A stretch of DNA of 64,000 nt from positions 124,001-188,000 of the forward strand of contig NZ_JAMXQS010000003.1 in NCBI RefSeq assembly GCF_024053505.1, given 5' to 3'. The position numbers and the translations under genes are program-made. Positions 17,548 through 27,014 of this stretch are shown one piece after another (position 1 is the first letter of the stretch; each line of letters opens with the position of its first letter). The notes beneath the pieces are model-generated. The model did not search any database, was not told the origin of the DNA, and saw only the letters and a program-made list of their open reading frames with translations. This DNA is from Mesorhizobium liriopis. GTDB lineage: Bacteria > Pseudomonadota > Alphaproteobacteria > Rhizobiales > Rhizobiaceae.

Positions 17548-18453
17548 TCACGTCTCTCCCCGCGCATATTGCGAACGCTCGAAGCCGAGGATCACGCCGA
17601 GCGAAAGGATGAAGGGGATGATGAGATAGAACATCCGGAAGACGAGCAAGGCCGCGAGCACGTCGGCCTGGTTCATCTCGGGCAGGCCGGTGATGAAGAC
17701 GAGTTCAAGCACGCCCAGCCCACCCGGCGCATGGCTCAGCAGCGCCACGGAAAACGAGACCAGAAACACGCCGAGCACCACGAGATAGCCAGGATTGCCG
17801 ACTTCCGGCAGTGCGAAATAGACGATGCCGGCAGCGGCCGCCGACTCGATCGGCGCAATCAGAAGCTGGCGTCCGACGACCGGAAGACGCGGATAGGACA
17901 ACTCGAAGCTCTTGATCCTGAGCGGCCTCAAACCCAGCCAGCTTCCCAAAATATAGAGCGCGACGAGCGCGAGCAGAAGCACACCTGTCGTGGTCGAGGC
18001 TGCAACGGGAAGCACATCGCCGAAGCGGTCGGTGATGTCGGGATGGAGCACCAGAATGATGCCGCTCAAAAGAATGACGCCGAGTGCGAAGGTGAATGAG
18101 CAGAACGCGATCAGCACGCCGATTTCGGTCGCCGTCAGCCCCTTGGACGAGTAGGCGCGATAGCGGACCACAGCGCCCGAGATCACCGACGCTCCGATAT
18201 TGTGCGACAGCGCATAGGTGGTGAACGAACACAGGCTGATGAAAATCCAGTTCACCCGCTTTCTCAGGTGAAGCAGCGCCACGTGGTCGTAGCCCGCCAG
18301 CGCCGCATAGGCGACGAGCGTGGACGCGCCGGAAAGGAGCCAGCCACGCAGGGGGATGGCCGCCAGACTGTCCTTGAACGCCTCGATGGACAGGCCACGC
18401 AACTCGCGGGTGAGCAGGTAGATCGAGAAGGCAACGGCAAGGAGGCCGACCAC
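17548..18453 (-). CDS. UPF0104 / lysylphosphatidylglycerol synthase transmembrane-like protein
   Basis: An inner-membrane protein of about 300 aa with seven or eight hydrophobic helices. It belongs to the UPF0104 (YbhN) family, related to the flippase domain of MprF. Conserved features seen are ALSHNIGASVISGAVVRYR (about 82-100) and SHAPGGLGVLELVF near 240. No catalytic aminoacyl-transfer domain is attached, so it may move a lipid across the membrane; the substrate is unknown. Start choice is hard. GTG 18453 has no ribosome site. A CTG at 18474 lies in frame 7 nt after GAGGA, would add LKNKIWA, and may be the true start. Confidence 0.8.
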   Translation of the reverse strand: MVGLLAVAFSIYLLTRELRGLSIEAFKDSLAAIPLRGWLLSGASTLVAYAALAGYDHVALLHLRKRVNWIFISLCSFTTYALSHNIGASVISGAVVRYRAYSSKGLTATEIGVLIAFCSFTFALGVILLSGIILVLHPDITDRFGDVLPVAASTTTGVLLLALVALYILGSWLGLRPLRIKSFELSYPRLPVVGRQLLIAPIESAAAAGIVYFALPEVGNPGYLVVLGVFLVSFSVALLSHAPGGLGVLELVFITGLPEMNQADVLAALLVFRMFYLIIPFILSLGVILGFERSQYARGET

Positions 18454-18519
18454 GGCCCAGATCTTGTTCTTCAGCGTTCAGTCCTCAGCAGTATTACAGG
18501 CGCCCGGGGTTGGCATCCG

Positions 18520-18556
18520 CCGCCACGACCTTTGCTCAAGACCACAGTTGTGGCGG
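18520..18556. repeat. Intergenic inverted repeat
   Basis: CCGCCACGAC (18520-18529) can pair with GTTGTGGCGG (18547-18556) with one G-U pair. It lies between the MocA-type oxidoreductase and the UPF0104 gene and has no U tract, so it is a weak terminator candidate at best. Confidence 0.35.
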
Positions 18557-18648
18557 CAAAGCGGCATGTCCAGCCATAGGATGGAATGGTGAAGAAGCTT
18601 TGCCCCTGAATGCACTGCGCCCGGGTTGCGGCGACGCAGCCACCGGCG

Positions 18649-19647
18649 TCAAACTGCTTCCCAAGCCTCGCTCTTGCCGGCGCGGAAGATCGCGTCGATC
18701 AGCTTCTGGTTCCTGGTCGAATCCTCGAGCGAGAAGACCGCCTCGTCTGCACCTCTCGCGCGACGCACAAAGGCTTCGGCCTGCAGGCGATACTGGTTCA
18801 CGCCGGGGAAGCGGAACACGGTCGCCTCGGTGTGGCCCGCATTGTGCAACTCGACCTTGTGATGCTCGTAGAGCCCGGCATTGAAGGGCGAACGCACTTC
18901 GATGAAACCCTTGTCACCGTGGAACACCATCAGCTGCCGCGCGGCGAGCTGGGTGGACAGGTAGAAGGACAGCTCGAAAGAACCGAAATCGGCGCGCACA
19001 TTCGAGTGGATGTCGGTGCCGAATTTTTCGTCGAAGGCAACGCTCGCCTGCACGCGGGCGGGCTCGGCACCGGAAACGAAGCGCGTCACGACGGTCGGAT
19101 AAACGCCGATGTCGGGCAGCGCACCGCCACCCAACTCGACCTGATTGCGCATGTTGTTCGGATCGGTGTTGAAATAGCTGAACGCGCCCTGCACCTGCCG
19201 CAGCGTGCCGATGGCCCCGCTCTGCAGCAGTTCGCGCACCTTCAGCCATTGCGGATGGTAGGTCACCATGAAGGCTTCGGAGACCACCACCTTGTTGCGA
19301 TCACGCGCCGCGATCACCGGCTCGATGTCCTTGGCCTTCAGCGCCAGCGGCTTTTCCACCAGCACATGCTTGCCCGCATCCGCCGCCTTTATCGCCCACT
19401 CCACATGCTGCGAAGTCGGCAGCGGAATGTAGACACCGTCGATCTCGGACGAGCCAAGGAGCTCCTCATAGGAGCCGAAGGCGTGCGGCGCGTTGAAGCG
19501 CGCAGCCAATTCCTTCGCTTTCCCGAGATCACGGCTCGCAACGCCCTGAAGCACGCCGTTGGACGATTCGGCGATGGCCGGCAGCACGAGCTCCCTGCCG
19601 ATCTTGGCGGTGGACAGAACACCCCAGCGGAACATGGTGGTCGTCAT
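18649..19647 (-). CDS. Gfo/Idh/MocA family oxidoreductase
   Basis: A 332-aa NAD(P)-dependent sugar- or inositol-type dehydrogenase. It has an N-terminal Rossmann domain ([12 protein letters not shown], about 5-16), the family EKPLAL motif near 95 ([13 protein letters not shown]) and a C-terminal beta-sheet substrate domain. Substrate cannot be deduced. A longer reading to 19812 is low-complexity Arg/Ser. ATG 19647 has GGGGAGGGG upstream and begins right at the fold. It lies 22 nt after pheT on the same strand and is probably co-transcribed with it, though the function seems unrelated. Confidence 0.88.
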   Translation of the reverse strand: MTTTMFRWGVLSTAKIGRELVLPAIAESSNGVLQGVASRDLGKAKELAARFNAPHAFGSYEELLGSSEIDGVYIPLPTSQHVEWAIKAADAGKHVLVEKPLALKAKDIEPVIAARDRNKVVVSEAFMVTYHPQWLKVRELLQSGAIGTLRQVQGAFSYFNTDPNNMRNQVELGGGALPDIGVYPTVVTRFVSGAEPARVQASVAFDEKFGTDIHSNVRADFGSFELSFYLSTQLAARQLMVFHGDKGFIEVRSPFNAGLYEHHKVELHNAGHTEATVFRFPGVNQYRLQAEAFVRRARGADEAVFSLEDSTRNQKLIDAIFRAGKSEAWEAV

Positions 19648-19669
19648 CGGTTTCCCCTCCCCTTCACTT

Positions 19670-22075
19670 TCAGCCGCGCAACGCGCCGCCGGTCTGCTTG
19701 GCGACGTTGGACACGATCTTCTGCGACAGCGCCTCGAAATCCTCGTCGGTGAGCGTGCGCTCGGTGGGCTGGAGCGCGACCGCGATTGCCACCGACTTCT
19801 TGTTCTCGCCAAGGCTCGCGCCTTCGAAGATGTCGAAGACCTCGACGCCCGTCACCAGGTTCCGGTCGGCTGCAAGGGCTGCCTTGGACACCTCGCCCGC
19901 CGGCACCGAACGATCCACCACGAAAGCGAAGTCGCGGGAGACGCCCTGGAACGGCGACAGGTCGAGTCGCGGCTTGGTGCGCGTAGGCTTCGCCTTGGGC
20001 TCGGGGATCACGTCGAGAAACACCTCGAAGCCGGCCAGCGGACCGGACACGTCGAGCGCTTCGAGCACGCGCGGGTGAAACTCGCCGAAAGTGCCCAACA
20101 CGTTCTTGGGGCCCAGCTTGATCACGCCCGAGCGGCCCGGATGGAACCATGCCGGGGCACCGGCCTCGATCTGGAGCTTGTCCACCGGCGCACCGGCCGC
20201 TTCGAGGGCCGCCAGCGCATCGGCCTTGGCATCGAACACGCCGGCGTTCGGCGTGTTGCCGGACCAGTGGCGGCCCGCACCTTCGAGCCGGGCCGTGCCA
20301 CGGCGCACGCCACCTGCCACGCGGCGCTGGTTGTCGGGCTGGTCACCCTCATAGGTACCAGACACCTCGAACAGCGCCACATCGCCGAAGCCGCGCGCGG
20401 CATTGCGCCCGGCCGCCGCGATCAGGCCCGGAAGAAGCGAGGGGCGCATATCCGACATGTCGGCCGCGATTGGATTGGCGAGCTTCAGCGCCTCGTGCCC
20501 GCCGCCGAACAGCTTGGCGTGCTCGGCCGGAATGAACGAATAGGTCACCGCTTCCATCATGCCACGCGAGGCCAGCGCCCGGCGCGCCGCGCGGGTGCGG
20601 AGCTGAAGCGTTGTGAGGATGCGGCCATTGACCGTGCCGGTGCGTGGCAGCGGCTCCGGCTTGATCCGGTCGACGCCGACGATGCGCATCACCTCTTCCA
20701 CAAGGTCAGCCTTGCCATCGATATCCGGGCGCCAGGACGGTACCGATACCGAAACCGTGTCGCCAGCGCCCTCCACGCCGAAGCCGAGCCGACGCAGGAT
20801 GCCGAGGCTCTGCTCGGCCGGCACATCAAGCCCGGTCAGGCGCTTCACTTCCGCCAGCGGGAACGAAACGGCCTTCGGCGAGTAGGCCTCATAGCCCACC
20901 ACACGCGCCTCGGTCGGCGTGCCGCCGCAAAGGTCGATGACGAGCCTGGTCGCGAGTTCCAGGCCCGGCACCATGAATTCGGGATCGACGCCGCGCTCGA
21001 AGCGGTAACGCGCATCGGTGCGGATGCCGAGCGCCCGGCCCGTGCGGGCAATGTTGAGCGGGTCCCAAAGTGCAGACTCGATCAACACGTCGGTCGTGTT
21101 CTCGTCGCAACCCGAATGCTCGCCGCCCATGATGCCGGCAATGGATTCCACGCCGTTCTCGTCCGCGATCACGCAATGTTCGGGGTTGAGCGTGTAGGTG
21201 CGCATGTCGAGCGCCAGAACCGTCTCGCCCTCCTTGGCGCGACGCACAGAAAGGTTGCCGGCCACCTTCTTCGCGTCGAACACATGGAGCGGGCGGCCCC
21301 GGTCGAAGGTGATGTAGTTGGTGATGTCCACCAGCGTGTTGATGGGGCGCAATCCGATGGCGAGCAGGCGCTGCTGCATCCAGCGCGGGCTTGGCCCATT
21401 CTTGACGCCACGCACGAGCCGAAGCGCGAAACCGGGGCAAAGCTCGGGCGCTTCGACCCTGACATCGACCGGGCAGGTTCCCTCGCCCGCAACCGGCTCG
21501 ACCGGCGCGGCCTTGAGCGCGCCAAGGCCGCTCGCCGCCAGATCGCGCGCAATGCCATGGATGCCCGTCGCATCCGGACGGTTGGGCGTCAGGTTGATTT
21601 CGATCACCGGATCGTCGAGCCCGGCATAGGCGGCGAAGCTCTCGCCCACCGGCGCATTCTCGGGCAGTTCGATGATGCCGTTATGCTCGTCGGACAATTG
21701 CAGTTCGCGCTCCGAGCACATCATGCCGAAGCTTTCCACGCCGCGGATCTTGCCCACGCCCAGCGTCACGTCGATGCCGGGCACGTAGGTGCCGGGCGAA
21801 GCGAAGGCGCCGATCAGCCCGGCCCGCGCGTTGGGCGCGCCGCACACCACCTGCACCGGCTTGTCCGCGCCCGTATCGACCGACAGAACCTGCAACTTGT
21901 CCGCCTGCGGATGTTTTTCTGCCGACAGCACCTTGGCGATCACGAAGGGCTTCAGACCTTCCTTGGAATCGACATGCTCGACCTCAAGCCCGATGGCCGT
22001 CAGCCGCTCGGTGATTTCGGCGAGCGTGGCATCGGTGTCGAGGTGGTCCTTGAGCCAGGACAGCGTGAATTTCAT
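19670..22075 (-). CDS. pheT: Phenylalanine-tRNA ligase beta subunit
   Basis: PheT forms the alpha2-beta2 phenylalanyl-tRNA synthetase with PheS and carries the editing and tRNA-binding domains. The 801-aa chain has the N-terminal EMAP-like tRNA-binding domain (about 40-150), the B3/B4 editing domain (about 210-390), the B5 domain and a C-terminal ferredoxin-fold anticodon domain (about 705-800, ending [16 protein letters not shown]). It is separated from pheS by about 930 nt holding three small genes, instead of following it directly. GGAA lies upstream of ATG 22075. Confidence 0.97.
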   Translation of the reverse strand: MKFTLSWLKDHLDTDATLAEITERLTAIGLEVEHVDSKEGLKPFVIAKVLSAEKHPQADKLQVLSVDTGADKPVQVVCGAPNARAGLIGAFASPGTYVPGIDVTLGVGKIRGVESFGMMCSERELQLSDEHNGIIELPENAPVGESFAAYAGLDDPVIEINLTPNRPDATGIHGIARDLAASGLGALKAAPVEPVAGEGTCPVDVRVEAPELCPGFALRLVRGVKNGPSPRWMQQRLLAIGLRPINTLVDITNYITFDRGRPLHVFDAKKVAGNLSVRRAKEGETVLALDMRTYTLNPEHCVIADENGVESIAGIMGGEHSGCDENTTDVLIESALWDPLNIARTGRALGIRTDARYRFERGVDPEFMVPGLELATRLVIDLCGGTPTEARVVGYEAYSPKAVSFPLAEVKRLTGLDVPAEQSLGILRRLGFGVEGAGDTVSVSVPSWRPDIDGKADLVEEVMRIVGVDRIKPEPLPRTGTVNGRILTTLQLRTRAARRALASRGMMEAVTYSFIPAEHAKLFGGGHEALKLANPIAADMSDMRPSLLPGLIAAAGRNAARGFGDVALFEVSGTYEGDQPDNQRRVAGGVRRGTARLEGAGRHWSGNTPNAGVFDAKADALAALEAAGAPVDKLQIEAGAPAWFHPGRSGVIKLGPKNVLGTFGEFHPRVLEALDVSGPLAGFEVFLDVIPEPKAKPTRTKPRLDLSPFQGVSRDFAFVVDRSVPAGEVSKAALAADRNLVTGVEVFDIFEGASLGENKKSVAIAVALQPTERTLTDEDFEALSQKIVSNVAKQTGGALRG

Positions 22076-22099
22076 GGGTGTGTTCCGTCGGTCGGGTCG

Positions 22100-22498
22100 T
22101 CAGCGTTCGATCGAGAAGCCGTCATAGCGCGGCAGGTCGTCGGCGATAGAGAGAAAAGGCAATGCCCGCGTGGCAAAGGCATGCAGCGTGGGTGGGTAGG
22201 CTTCGGGTAGGTCCATGAAGCCGAGCGAGAGATAGACTTCGCCGGGCAGCTTCCTGTCACGATAGGCGATCTGGCTGCCGCACTGGCCGCAGAAGGCACG
22301 CTCGACCTGGCCGTTCCGCCAGGTTTGCGGTGCGGCGCCGGTCCAGCGCAAATCCTCCTCGCGGAAGCCGACGAATGCCATCACCGGCGCCCCCGACTGC
22401 TTTCGGCAATCGCGGCAGTGGCAATAAGATCGCCAGAATGGTGCCGTCTGTGCTTCGGCGCGGACAGCACCGCAACGGCAGGAGCCGTGGTGGGTCAT
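22100..22498 (-). CDS. GFA family zinc protein (CENP-V/GFA domain)
   Basis: A 132-aa protein of the glutathione-dependent formaldehyde-activating enzyme family. Zinc-binding cysteines are seen in GSCRCGAV (6-13), CHCRDCRK (26-33) and FCGQCGSQI (about 69-77). Biochemical roles in this family are mostly unproven; the original Gfa activity is disputed. It sits between the DUF2442 gene and pheT with gaps of only 6 and 24 nt, so it is likely carried on the phe transcript. No clear ribosome site precedes ATG 22498, which suggests translational coupling. Confidence 0.88.
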   Translation of the reverse strand: MTHHGSCRCGAVRAEAQTAPFWRSYCHCRDCRKQSGAPVMAFVGFREEDLRWTGAAPQTWRNGQVERAFCGQCGSQIAYRDRKLPGEVYLSLGFMDLPEAYPPTLHAFATRALPFLSIADDLPRYDGFSIER

Positions 22499-22504
22499 AA
22501 TACG

Positions 22505-22783
22505 TTATTCTGCAGCAAGAGGCGGCTCGACGGCGGACGGATACTTCCAACCGCGCAACATACCGCGCACCGAAAGGTCCTCATCAATATCCGGCCAGTG
22601 AACTCCGTCGAGCATCAGTTCAACGTTCTCCCGCTCCTCGGGCGTTGCCGCCAGAAGACGCGGATACCACCAGAGCGGCGTGACGAGTTCCCGGCCGTCC
22701 CTCAGTTCGACATGCAGCCGTGCGGCATCGCACCACGCCTTCAGGGGTTGCTCATTGATCGGATACGGTTCTGGAGAACTCAT
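22505..22783 (-). CDS. DUF2442 protein (putative partner of the DUF4160 protein)
   Basis: A 92-aa protein of the DUF2442 family, recognised by LHVELRDGRELVTPLWWYPRL (about 22-42, split in reading) and GVHWPDIDEDLSVRGML (about 59-75). DUF2442 genes usually follow DUF4160 genes and have been proposed to form toxin-antitoxin-like pairs, but this is not well tested. ATG 22783 has GAGG 6 nt upstream and lies inside the end of the DUF4160 gene (32-nt overlap). An alternative start at 22825 lacks a ribosome site. Its placement between pheS and pheT is unusual. Confidence 0.82.
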   Translation of the reverse strand: MSSPEPYPINEQPLKAWCDAARLHVELRDGRELVTPLWWYPRLLAATPEERENVELMLDGVHWPDIDEDLSVRGMLRGWKYPSAVEPPLAAE

Positions 22784-23000
22784 CCCATGCCTCGATGAAC
22801 TGATCTCTGTGCTCGCTTGCGACATCCAAGATACGTTTCAGGTCTGCGGTCTTAAAGCCTTGCTGATCCGCGACCCTGACGGGCTCGAGCCAAATCTTGG
22901 CGACCCCACCATGGCCAGAAGCATGGATATGCCGCGGCTCGCCCATGTCGGAGCCATAGAAGTGGAAGCGGATACCATATTTCCGCAGAACTGTCGGCAT
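22752..23000 (-). CDS. DUF4160 protein
   Basis: An 82-aa protein with the family signature FYGSDMGEPRHIHASGHGG (14-32), which has two histidines and could bind metal or nucleic acid, then KIWLEPV. The C-terminus is helical with acidic residues. It starts 3 nt after the pheS stop and overlaps the DUF2442 gene. The pair resembles a toxin-antitoxin operon in size and overlap, and the two families are usually adjacent. Function is unproven. It is probably transcribed from the pheS promoter. Confidence 0.82.
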   Translation of the reverse strand: MPTVLRKYGIRFHFYGSDMGEPRHIHASGHGGVAKIWLEPVRVADQQGFKTADLKRILDVASEHRDQFIEAWDEFSRTVSDQ

Positions 23001-23003
23001 GGG

Positions 23004-24095
23004 TCAGCTCGACAGCCCCCCAAACAAAGTCGGCATGTCCAGCGGGCGGAACCCGTAATGCTCCAGCCAGCGCACATCGGCATCGAAAAAGGCGCGCAGG
23101 TCGGGCATGCCGTATTTCAGCATGGCGATGCGGTCGATGCCCATGCCCCAGGCAAAGCCTTGGAACTCGTCGGGGTCAAGGTCGCCAGCGCGCAGCACAT
23201 TCGGGTGCACCATGCCGCAGCCGAGGATTTCCATCCAGTCCGAACCCTCGCCGAAGCGCACTTCGCCGGGCCTCGAGCGGTCGCACTGGATGTCGACTTC
23301 CAGGCTCGGCTCGGTGAACGGGAAGAAGGAGGGCCGGAAGCGCATATTAACGCTCGGCACCTCGAAGAAGGCCTTGCAGAACTCTTCGAGCACCCACTTC
23401 ATATTGGCGATGTTGGCGGTGCGGTCCACCACAAGTCCTTCCACCTGATGGAACATCGGTGAATGCGTCGCGTCCGAATCCTGGCGATAGGTCTTGCCGG
23501 GGATCACGATGCGGATCGGCGGCTTCTGGTTTTCCATCGTCCTGATCTGCACGGGCGAGGTGTGCGTACGCAGAACCTTGCGCTCGCCCTTCTCGTCGGG
23601 GGCGAGGAAGAACGTGTCGTGCATCTCGCGCGCCGGGTGGCCTTCGGGGAAGTTCAGCGCGGTGAAATTGTAATAGTCGGTCTCGATATCCGGGCCTTCG
23701 GCAATGGCGAAGCCCAGATCGCCGAAAATCGCGGCAATCTCGTCGATCACCTGACTGATCGGATGGATGCGCCCCCGCTCGGCCGGCGAGCGGCGAACGG
23801 GCAACGACACGTCGAGCGTCTCGGAGGCCAGCTTCGCTTCGAGCGCCTGGTCGCGCAGCGTCGTGCGGCGCGTCGCAAGCGCCTCGGTGATGCGCGTCTT
23901 GAGGCCGTTGATGGCGGGGCCCATCGCCTGACGCTGTTCGGGGCTCATCGTTCCCAGCGATTTGAGCTGCTCGGACACGCTGCCCTTCTTGCCGAGTGCT
24001 GCCACGCGCACGGCCTCGAGGCTTTGCTCGTCGCCTGCTGCCGCGATGTCGGCCAGAAGGCCCTGTTCGAGATGGTCGAGGCTGGCTTCGCTCAC
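23004..24095 (-). CDS. pheS: Phenylalanine-tRNA ligase alpha subunit
   Basis: PheS is the catalytic class II subunit that charges tRNA-Phe. The 363-aa protein has an N-terminal coiled coil (1-90). Motif 2 is in the region [15 protein letters not shown] (about 210-224) and motif 3 in [10 protein letters not shown] with [14 protein letters not shown] near 310-330. ATG 24095 follows the rplT terminator by about 35 nt, so pheS has its own promoter region. Downstream come the DUF4160, DUF2442, GFA and pheT genes in one direction. Confidence 0.97.
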   Translation of the reverse strand: MSEASLDHLEQGLLADIAAAGDEQSLEAVRVAALGKKGSVSEQLKSLGTMSPEQRQAMGPAINGLKTRITEALATRRTTLRDQALEAKLASETLDVSLPVRRSPAERGRIHPISQVIDEIAAIFGDLGFAIAEGPDIETDYYNFTALNFPEGHPAREMHDTFFLAPDEKGERKVLRTHTSPVQIRTMENQKPPIRIVIPGKTYRQDSDATHSPMFHQVEGLVVDRTANIANMKWVLEEFCKAFFEVPSVNMRFRPSFFPFTEPSLEVDIQCDRSRPGEVRFGEGSDWMEILGCGMVHPNVLRAGDLDPDEFQGFAWGMGIDRIAMLKYGMPDLRAFFDADVRWLEHYGFRPLDMPTLFGGLSS

Positions 24096-24130
24096 GTCTT
24101 GCAGTCCGTCTTATTCGAAATCACTGGTTC

Positions 24131-24168
24131 AAAAGAAAAACCCGCGCCGGTGCTGGCCGGCGCGGGTT
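24131..24168 (-). terminator. Rho-independent terminator after rplT
   Basis: A GC-rich stem of AACCCGCGCCGG with CCGGCGCGGGTT spans about 24139-24168. It is followed on the minus strand by TTTTTCTTTT. It lies 36 nt past the rplT stop and ends the rpmI-rplT transcript. Confidence 0.92.
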
Positions 24169-24204
24169 TCCCTATCGTTGTTCAGTTGGAAACGCGAGCA
24201 GGCG

Positions 24205-24609
24205 TCAGGCGGCGACGGCCTTCTCAAACGCGCCCGGCGTCGTGTCCTTGAGATATTCGAGACCGGCCTTGGCCTGGGCGACGACGGCCGCGAAAGCCTG
24301 CGGCTCGTGGATCGCCATATCGGACAGAACCTTGCGGTCGATGGTGATGCCGGCCTTGTTGAGACCGTCGATCAGGCGGCCATAGGTCAGGCCGTGCTCA
24401 TGGGCCGCAGCGTTCAGGCGCTGGATCCAGAGCGCGCGGAAATTGCGCTTGCGGTTCTTGCGATCGCGATAGGCGTACTGGAGCGAACGCTCCACGGCCT
24501 GCTTGGCGATACGGATGGTGTTCTTGCGACGGCCGTAGAAACCCTTGGCGGCTTTCAGGACCTTCTTGTGCTTGGCGTGGGCGGTAACGCCGCGTTTGAC
24601 ACGTGCCAT
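24205..24609 (-). CDS. rplT: 50S ribosomal protein L20
   Basis: L20 is an early-assembly protein of the large subunit that binds 23S rRNA. The 134-aa protein starts [19 protein letters not shown] and contains [20 protein letters not shown] and LWIQRLNAA, all conserved. It lies 38 nt after rpmI. In several bacteria L20 represses its own operon through the mRNA leader; a hairpin ahead of rpmI makes that worth testing here. Confidence 0.98.
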   Translation of the reverse strand: MARVKRGVTAHAKHKKVLKAAKGFYGRRKNTIRIAKQAVERSLQYAYRDRKNRKRNFRALWIQRLNAAAHEHGLTYGRLIDGLNKAGITIDRKVLSDMAIHEPQAFAAVVAQAKAGLEYLKDTTPGAFEKAVAA

Positions 24610-24647
24610 GTCTTAACTCCTTGAAACTGTTCGGGGACCTGAGGCGA

Positions 24648-24851
24648 TCAGAGACCGTTCGGCAAAAAGTTCTTGATGACCTTGCGGCCATCGGGCTCGG
24701 CGAGCACCATGGTGCCGCGCGCGTCGCGAATGAACTTGTTGGAACGCTTGATCATGCCGTGGCGCTTGCCGGCGGCCTGCGCCAGCACCTTGCCCGTTGC
24801 GGTGATCTTGAACCGTTTCTTGGCGGCTGACTTGGTCTTCATCTTGGGCAT
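24648..24851 (-). CDS. rpmI: 50S ribosomal protein L35
   Basis: L35 is a 67-aa basic protein of the large subunit, with [20 protein letters not shown] at the N-terminus and [12 protein letters not shown] in the middle. It is the first gene of the rpmI-rplT pair. The usual infC-rpmI-rplT arrangement is broken: infC lies about 2.2 kb upstream with dxr (opposite strand) and a methyltransferase gene between, so rpmI needs its own promoter. Confidence 0.97.
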   Translation of the reverse strand: MPKMKTKSAAKKRFKITATGKVLAQAAGKRHGMIKRSNKFIRDARGTMVLAEPDGRKVIKNFLPNGL

Positions 24852-24979
24852 TTCGCTTCTCCATTTTTCTTGCGCTCACGCCGCTCGCTTGCGCGATCGG
24901 CTCCGCGAGGGCGCCAAACGATTGGCGGCGGCCGGTTGGCCGCTACTCGCTTTGCTCGATGGTTGGTCGAGTGAGCTTT

Positions 24980-25020
24980 TCAGCATAAGAAACCGCCACG
25001 GCATGCCCTGCCGGGCGGTT
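24980..25020 (-). terminator. Terminator-like hairpin in the rpmI-rplT leader (possible attenuator)
   Basis: On the minus strand AACCGCC (25020-25014) pairs with GGCGGTT (24997-24991). An inner CGGCA/TGCCG stem has a one-nt bulge and a GGGCA loop. TTTCTT follows at once. It lies about 140 nt ahead of rpmI and just downstream of the candidate promoter. It may be an attenuator for ribosomal protein feedback or a 5' stabilising hairpin. Confidence 0.5.
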
Positions 25021-25031
25021 CAACGGGGGCG

Positions 25032-25059
25032 CTATAGCGAAAGCCGGGGTTTTAGGCAA
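25032..25059 (-). promoter_or_regulatory. Candidate promoter of rpmI-rplT
   Basis: On the minus strand TTGCCT (25059-25054) is followed after 16 nt by CTATAG (25037-25032). The -10 box is near the alphaproteobacterial CTATAT form and lies within the palindrome CGCTATAGCG. The transcript would begin about 5 nt before the leader hairpin. Confidence 0.45.
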
Positions 25060-25126
25060 CTGGGTGTGTGCCCTTTCCAAGCCAAGCGGGTTGCGGCATG
25101 GGAGGCGCGAAGCTCAAGGAAGTCTC

Positions 25127-26296
25127 ATGCCCCAGCCCAAACGCAAGCTCACGGTTCTCGGCGCGACCGGCTCGATCGGCGTTTCCACGCTCGACGTGAT
25201 CGGCCATCTGGGCGGGGCCGATGCGTTCGAAGTCGTAGCACTCACCGGCATGGGCAATGTGGCGCTTCTGGCCGAACAGGCGAAAAGCGTGAATGCCAGG
25301 CTCGCGGTAACGGCGGACGAGAGCAGGCATGCGGAACTCAAGGAGCGGCTCGCCGGCACAGGCATCGAAACGGCCGCCGGCGCCTCCGCATTAGTCGAGG
25401 CGGCGGAGCGGCCCACGGATTGGCTGATGGCGGGCATCGTCGGCGTCGCGGGTCTCGCACCGACACTGGCTGGCGCGAAGCAAGGCGCCACGGTCGCGCT
25501 CGCCAACAAGGAATGTCTCGTCAGCGCCGGCCACCTGCTGATCGATGCCGTGGCGCAAGCCGGCGGCACGCTTCTGCCGGTCGACAGCGAGCACAATGCG
25601 ATCTTCCAGGTGCTCGACCGGACGCAGCCCGATGCCGTCGAGCGCATCATCCTGACCGCATCCGGCGGGCCTTTCCGCGACAAGTCGGTCGCCGAGATGC
25701 GCAATGTCACGCCAGCCCAGGCCGCCGCGCACCCCAACTGGTCGATGGGCCTGAAAATCTCCATCGACAGCGCAAGCCTCTTCAACAAGGCCCTGGAGAT
25801 GATCGAGGCCGACCGCTTGTTCGGTGCGCCGGGCCGGGAACTCGAGGTCGTGATCCACCCGCAATCGGTGATCCATTCCATGGTCGGCTACCGCGACGGC
25901 TCGGTGCTCGCGCAACTCGGTAGCCCCGACATGCGCACGGCCATCGGCTATGCGCTCGGCTGGCCGGAGCGGCCCGCCCTGCCCGTTGAGCGGCTGGACT
26001 TCGCCAAGCTCGCGCGGCTCGATTTCCGCGCACCGGACGAGAAACGGTTTCCGGCACTGAGGCTGGCGCGCGAGGCAATCGCGCATGGCGGACTGGCAGG
26101 CGCGGTGCTTAACGGCGCGAAGGAAGCGGCGCTGGAATCGTTCATCGCCGGGCGCATCGGTTTCTTGCGAATCGCCGAGGTGGTGGAAGCGGCGATGGAA
26201 CGGTTGCTGCCGGAGTTACCGGGGAAGTTCGGGATCGACGAGGTTTATGCCGCGGATCGCGCAGCTCGGCGGGCAGCCGAGGACGTGATGGGATAG
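25127..26296 (+). CDS. dxr: 1-deoxy-D-xylulose 5-phosphate reductoisomerase
   Basis: Dxr converts DXP to 2-C-methyl-D-erythritol 4-phosphate with NADPH in the non-mevalonate isoprenoid pathway. The 389-aa protein has the Rossmann loop LGATGSIGVSTLDV (11-24), the metal and substrate residues in VDSEHNAIFQ, ASGGPF, and NPNWSMG-like PNWSMGLKISIDSAS in the catalytic domain. ATG 25127 has AAGGAA 5 nt upstream; a longer reading to 25064 is not supported. It stands alone on the plus strand, splitting infC from rpmI. Confidence 0.97.
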   Translation: MPQPKRKLTVLGATGSIGVSTLDVIGHLGGADAFEVVALTGMGNVALLAEQAKSVNARLAVTADESRHAELKERLAGTGIETAAGASALVEAAERPTDWLMAGIVGVAGLAPTLAGAKQGATVALANKECLVSAGHLLIDAVAQAGGTLLPVDSEHNAIFQVLDRTQPDAVERIILTASGGPFRDKSVAEMRNVTPAQAAAHPNWSMGLKISIDSASLFNKALEMIEADRLFGAPGRELEVVIHPQSVIHSMVGYRDGSVLAQLGSPDMRTAIGYALGWPERPALPVERLDFAKLARLDFRAPDEKRFPALRLAREAIAHGGLAGAVLNGAKEAALESFIAGRIGFLRIAEVVEAAMERLLPELPGKFGIDEVYAADRAARRAAEDVMG

Positions 26297-26333
26297 GTGT
26301 CCGCGCCTTCTCGCGGCGCGACCGGCTTCGCCC

Positions 26334-27011
26334 TCACGACAAATGAAACAGCACAGGCCACAATCCCGCCTGCTGCCCCATCTCCACCAGTTCGAACAGC
26401 GGCAATGACGCGAAGAACAGAAGTCCGTCGCGCAGCGTGTTCAGCAAAAGCTTGGGCCGGAACGTCACCTCGTCCTGATCCTGATAAAGCGAGAAGTTCG
26501 GCCAGAAGCGTGGCACGCGGGCGCAGTAATCTTCGTAAGCAGCCCCCAAGCGTGCGCGCAGGTAATCCTCCTCGCGGAAGATCACGAGATGAAAGGCAGC
26601 GACGCAGAGCAGACCGAGAATGAGGGCGGCGAGGATGCTGCCCATCTGCGCGCCGGCCCCTGCGGCGGCAATTGCCGAGAACACGTAAAGCGGGTTGCGC
26701 GTGACCGAATAGGGTCCGGTCGACACAACCTCGGCCGATTTGCGGCCGCCGATATAGAGCGTGGACCAGAGCCGTCCGCCGATGCCCAGCACGATCAGCA
26801 TCGTGCCGATCATCTCCACATATTCGTGGGACAAGCCCGTGGAGGCCGAGCGGCCGAATATCAGGACGCCGACCACACTGGCGAAGAGGGCAGCGACAGC
26901 CGCACGGCGGATGCGCTGGTAGCGCTCCATGGCGGCTGCCGACTGGCTTTTCGAAATGGTGGCGGGCTTCGTCGCCTTGGTCCGGGACATTCCGGCGGTG
27001 GTCTCAGTCAT
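26334..27011 (-). CDS. Isoprenylcysteine carboxyl methyltransferase-like membrane protein
   Basis: A 225-aa inner-membrane protein of the ICMT/PEMT superfamily. About four or five helices surround the SAM-binding signature GPYSVTRNPLYV (about 98-109) and EEDYLRARLGAAYEDYCARV (about 146-165). Bacterial members methylate lipids or small hydrophobic acceptors; the substrate here is unknown. It lies directly downstream of infC. Its ribosome site AAGGAG is inside a long GC-rich hairpin that ends 3 nt before ATG 27011, so translation may be limited or regulated. Confidence 0.84.
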   Translation of the reverse strand: MTETTAGMSRTKATKPATISKSQSAAAMERYQRIRRAAVAALFASVVGVLIFGRSASTGLSHEYVEMIGTMLIVLGIGGRLWSTLYIGGRKSAEVVSTGPYSVTRNPLYVFSAIAAAGAGAQMGSILAALILGLLCVAAFHLVIFREEDYLRARLGAAYEDYCARVPRFWPNFSLYQDQDEVTFRPKLLLNTLRDGLLFFASLPLFELVEMGQQAGLWPVLFHLS

Positions 27012-27014
27012 TCC

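Noticed and set aside
17354-17550. CIRCE (HrcA operator) upstream of dnaK
   Set aside because: The TTAGCACTC-N9-GAGTGCTAA pattern is absent; only a heat-shock sigma-type promoter candidate is present.
19559-22210. 883-codon open frame opposite pheT
   Set aside because: Antisense shadow of pheT; Arg/His/Gly-rich sequence without domains or a ribosome site.
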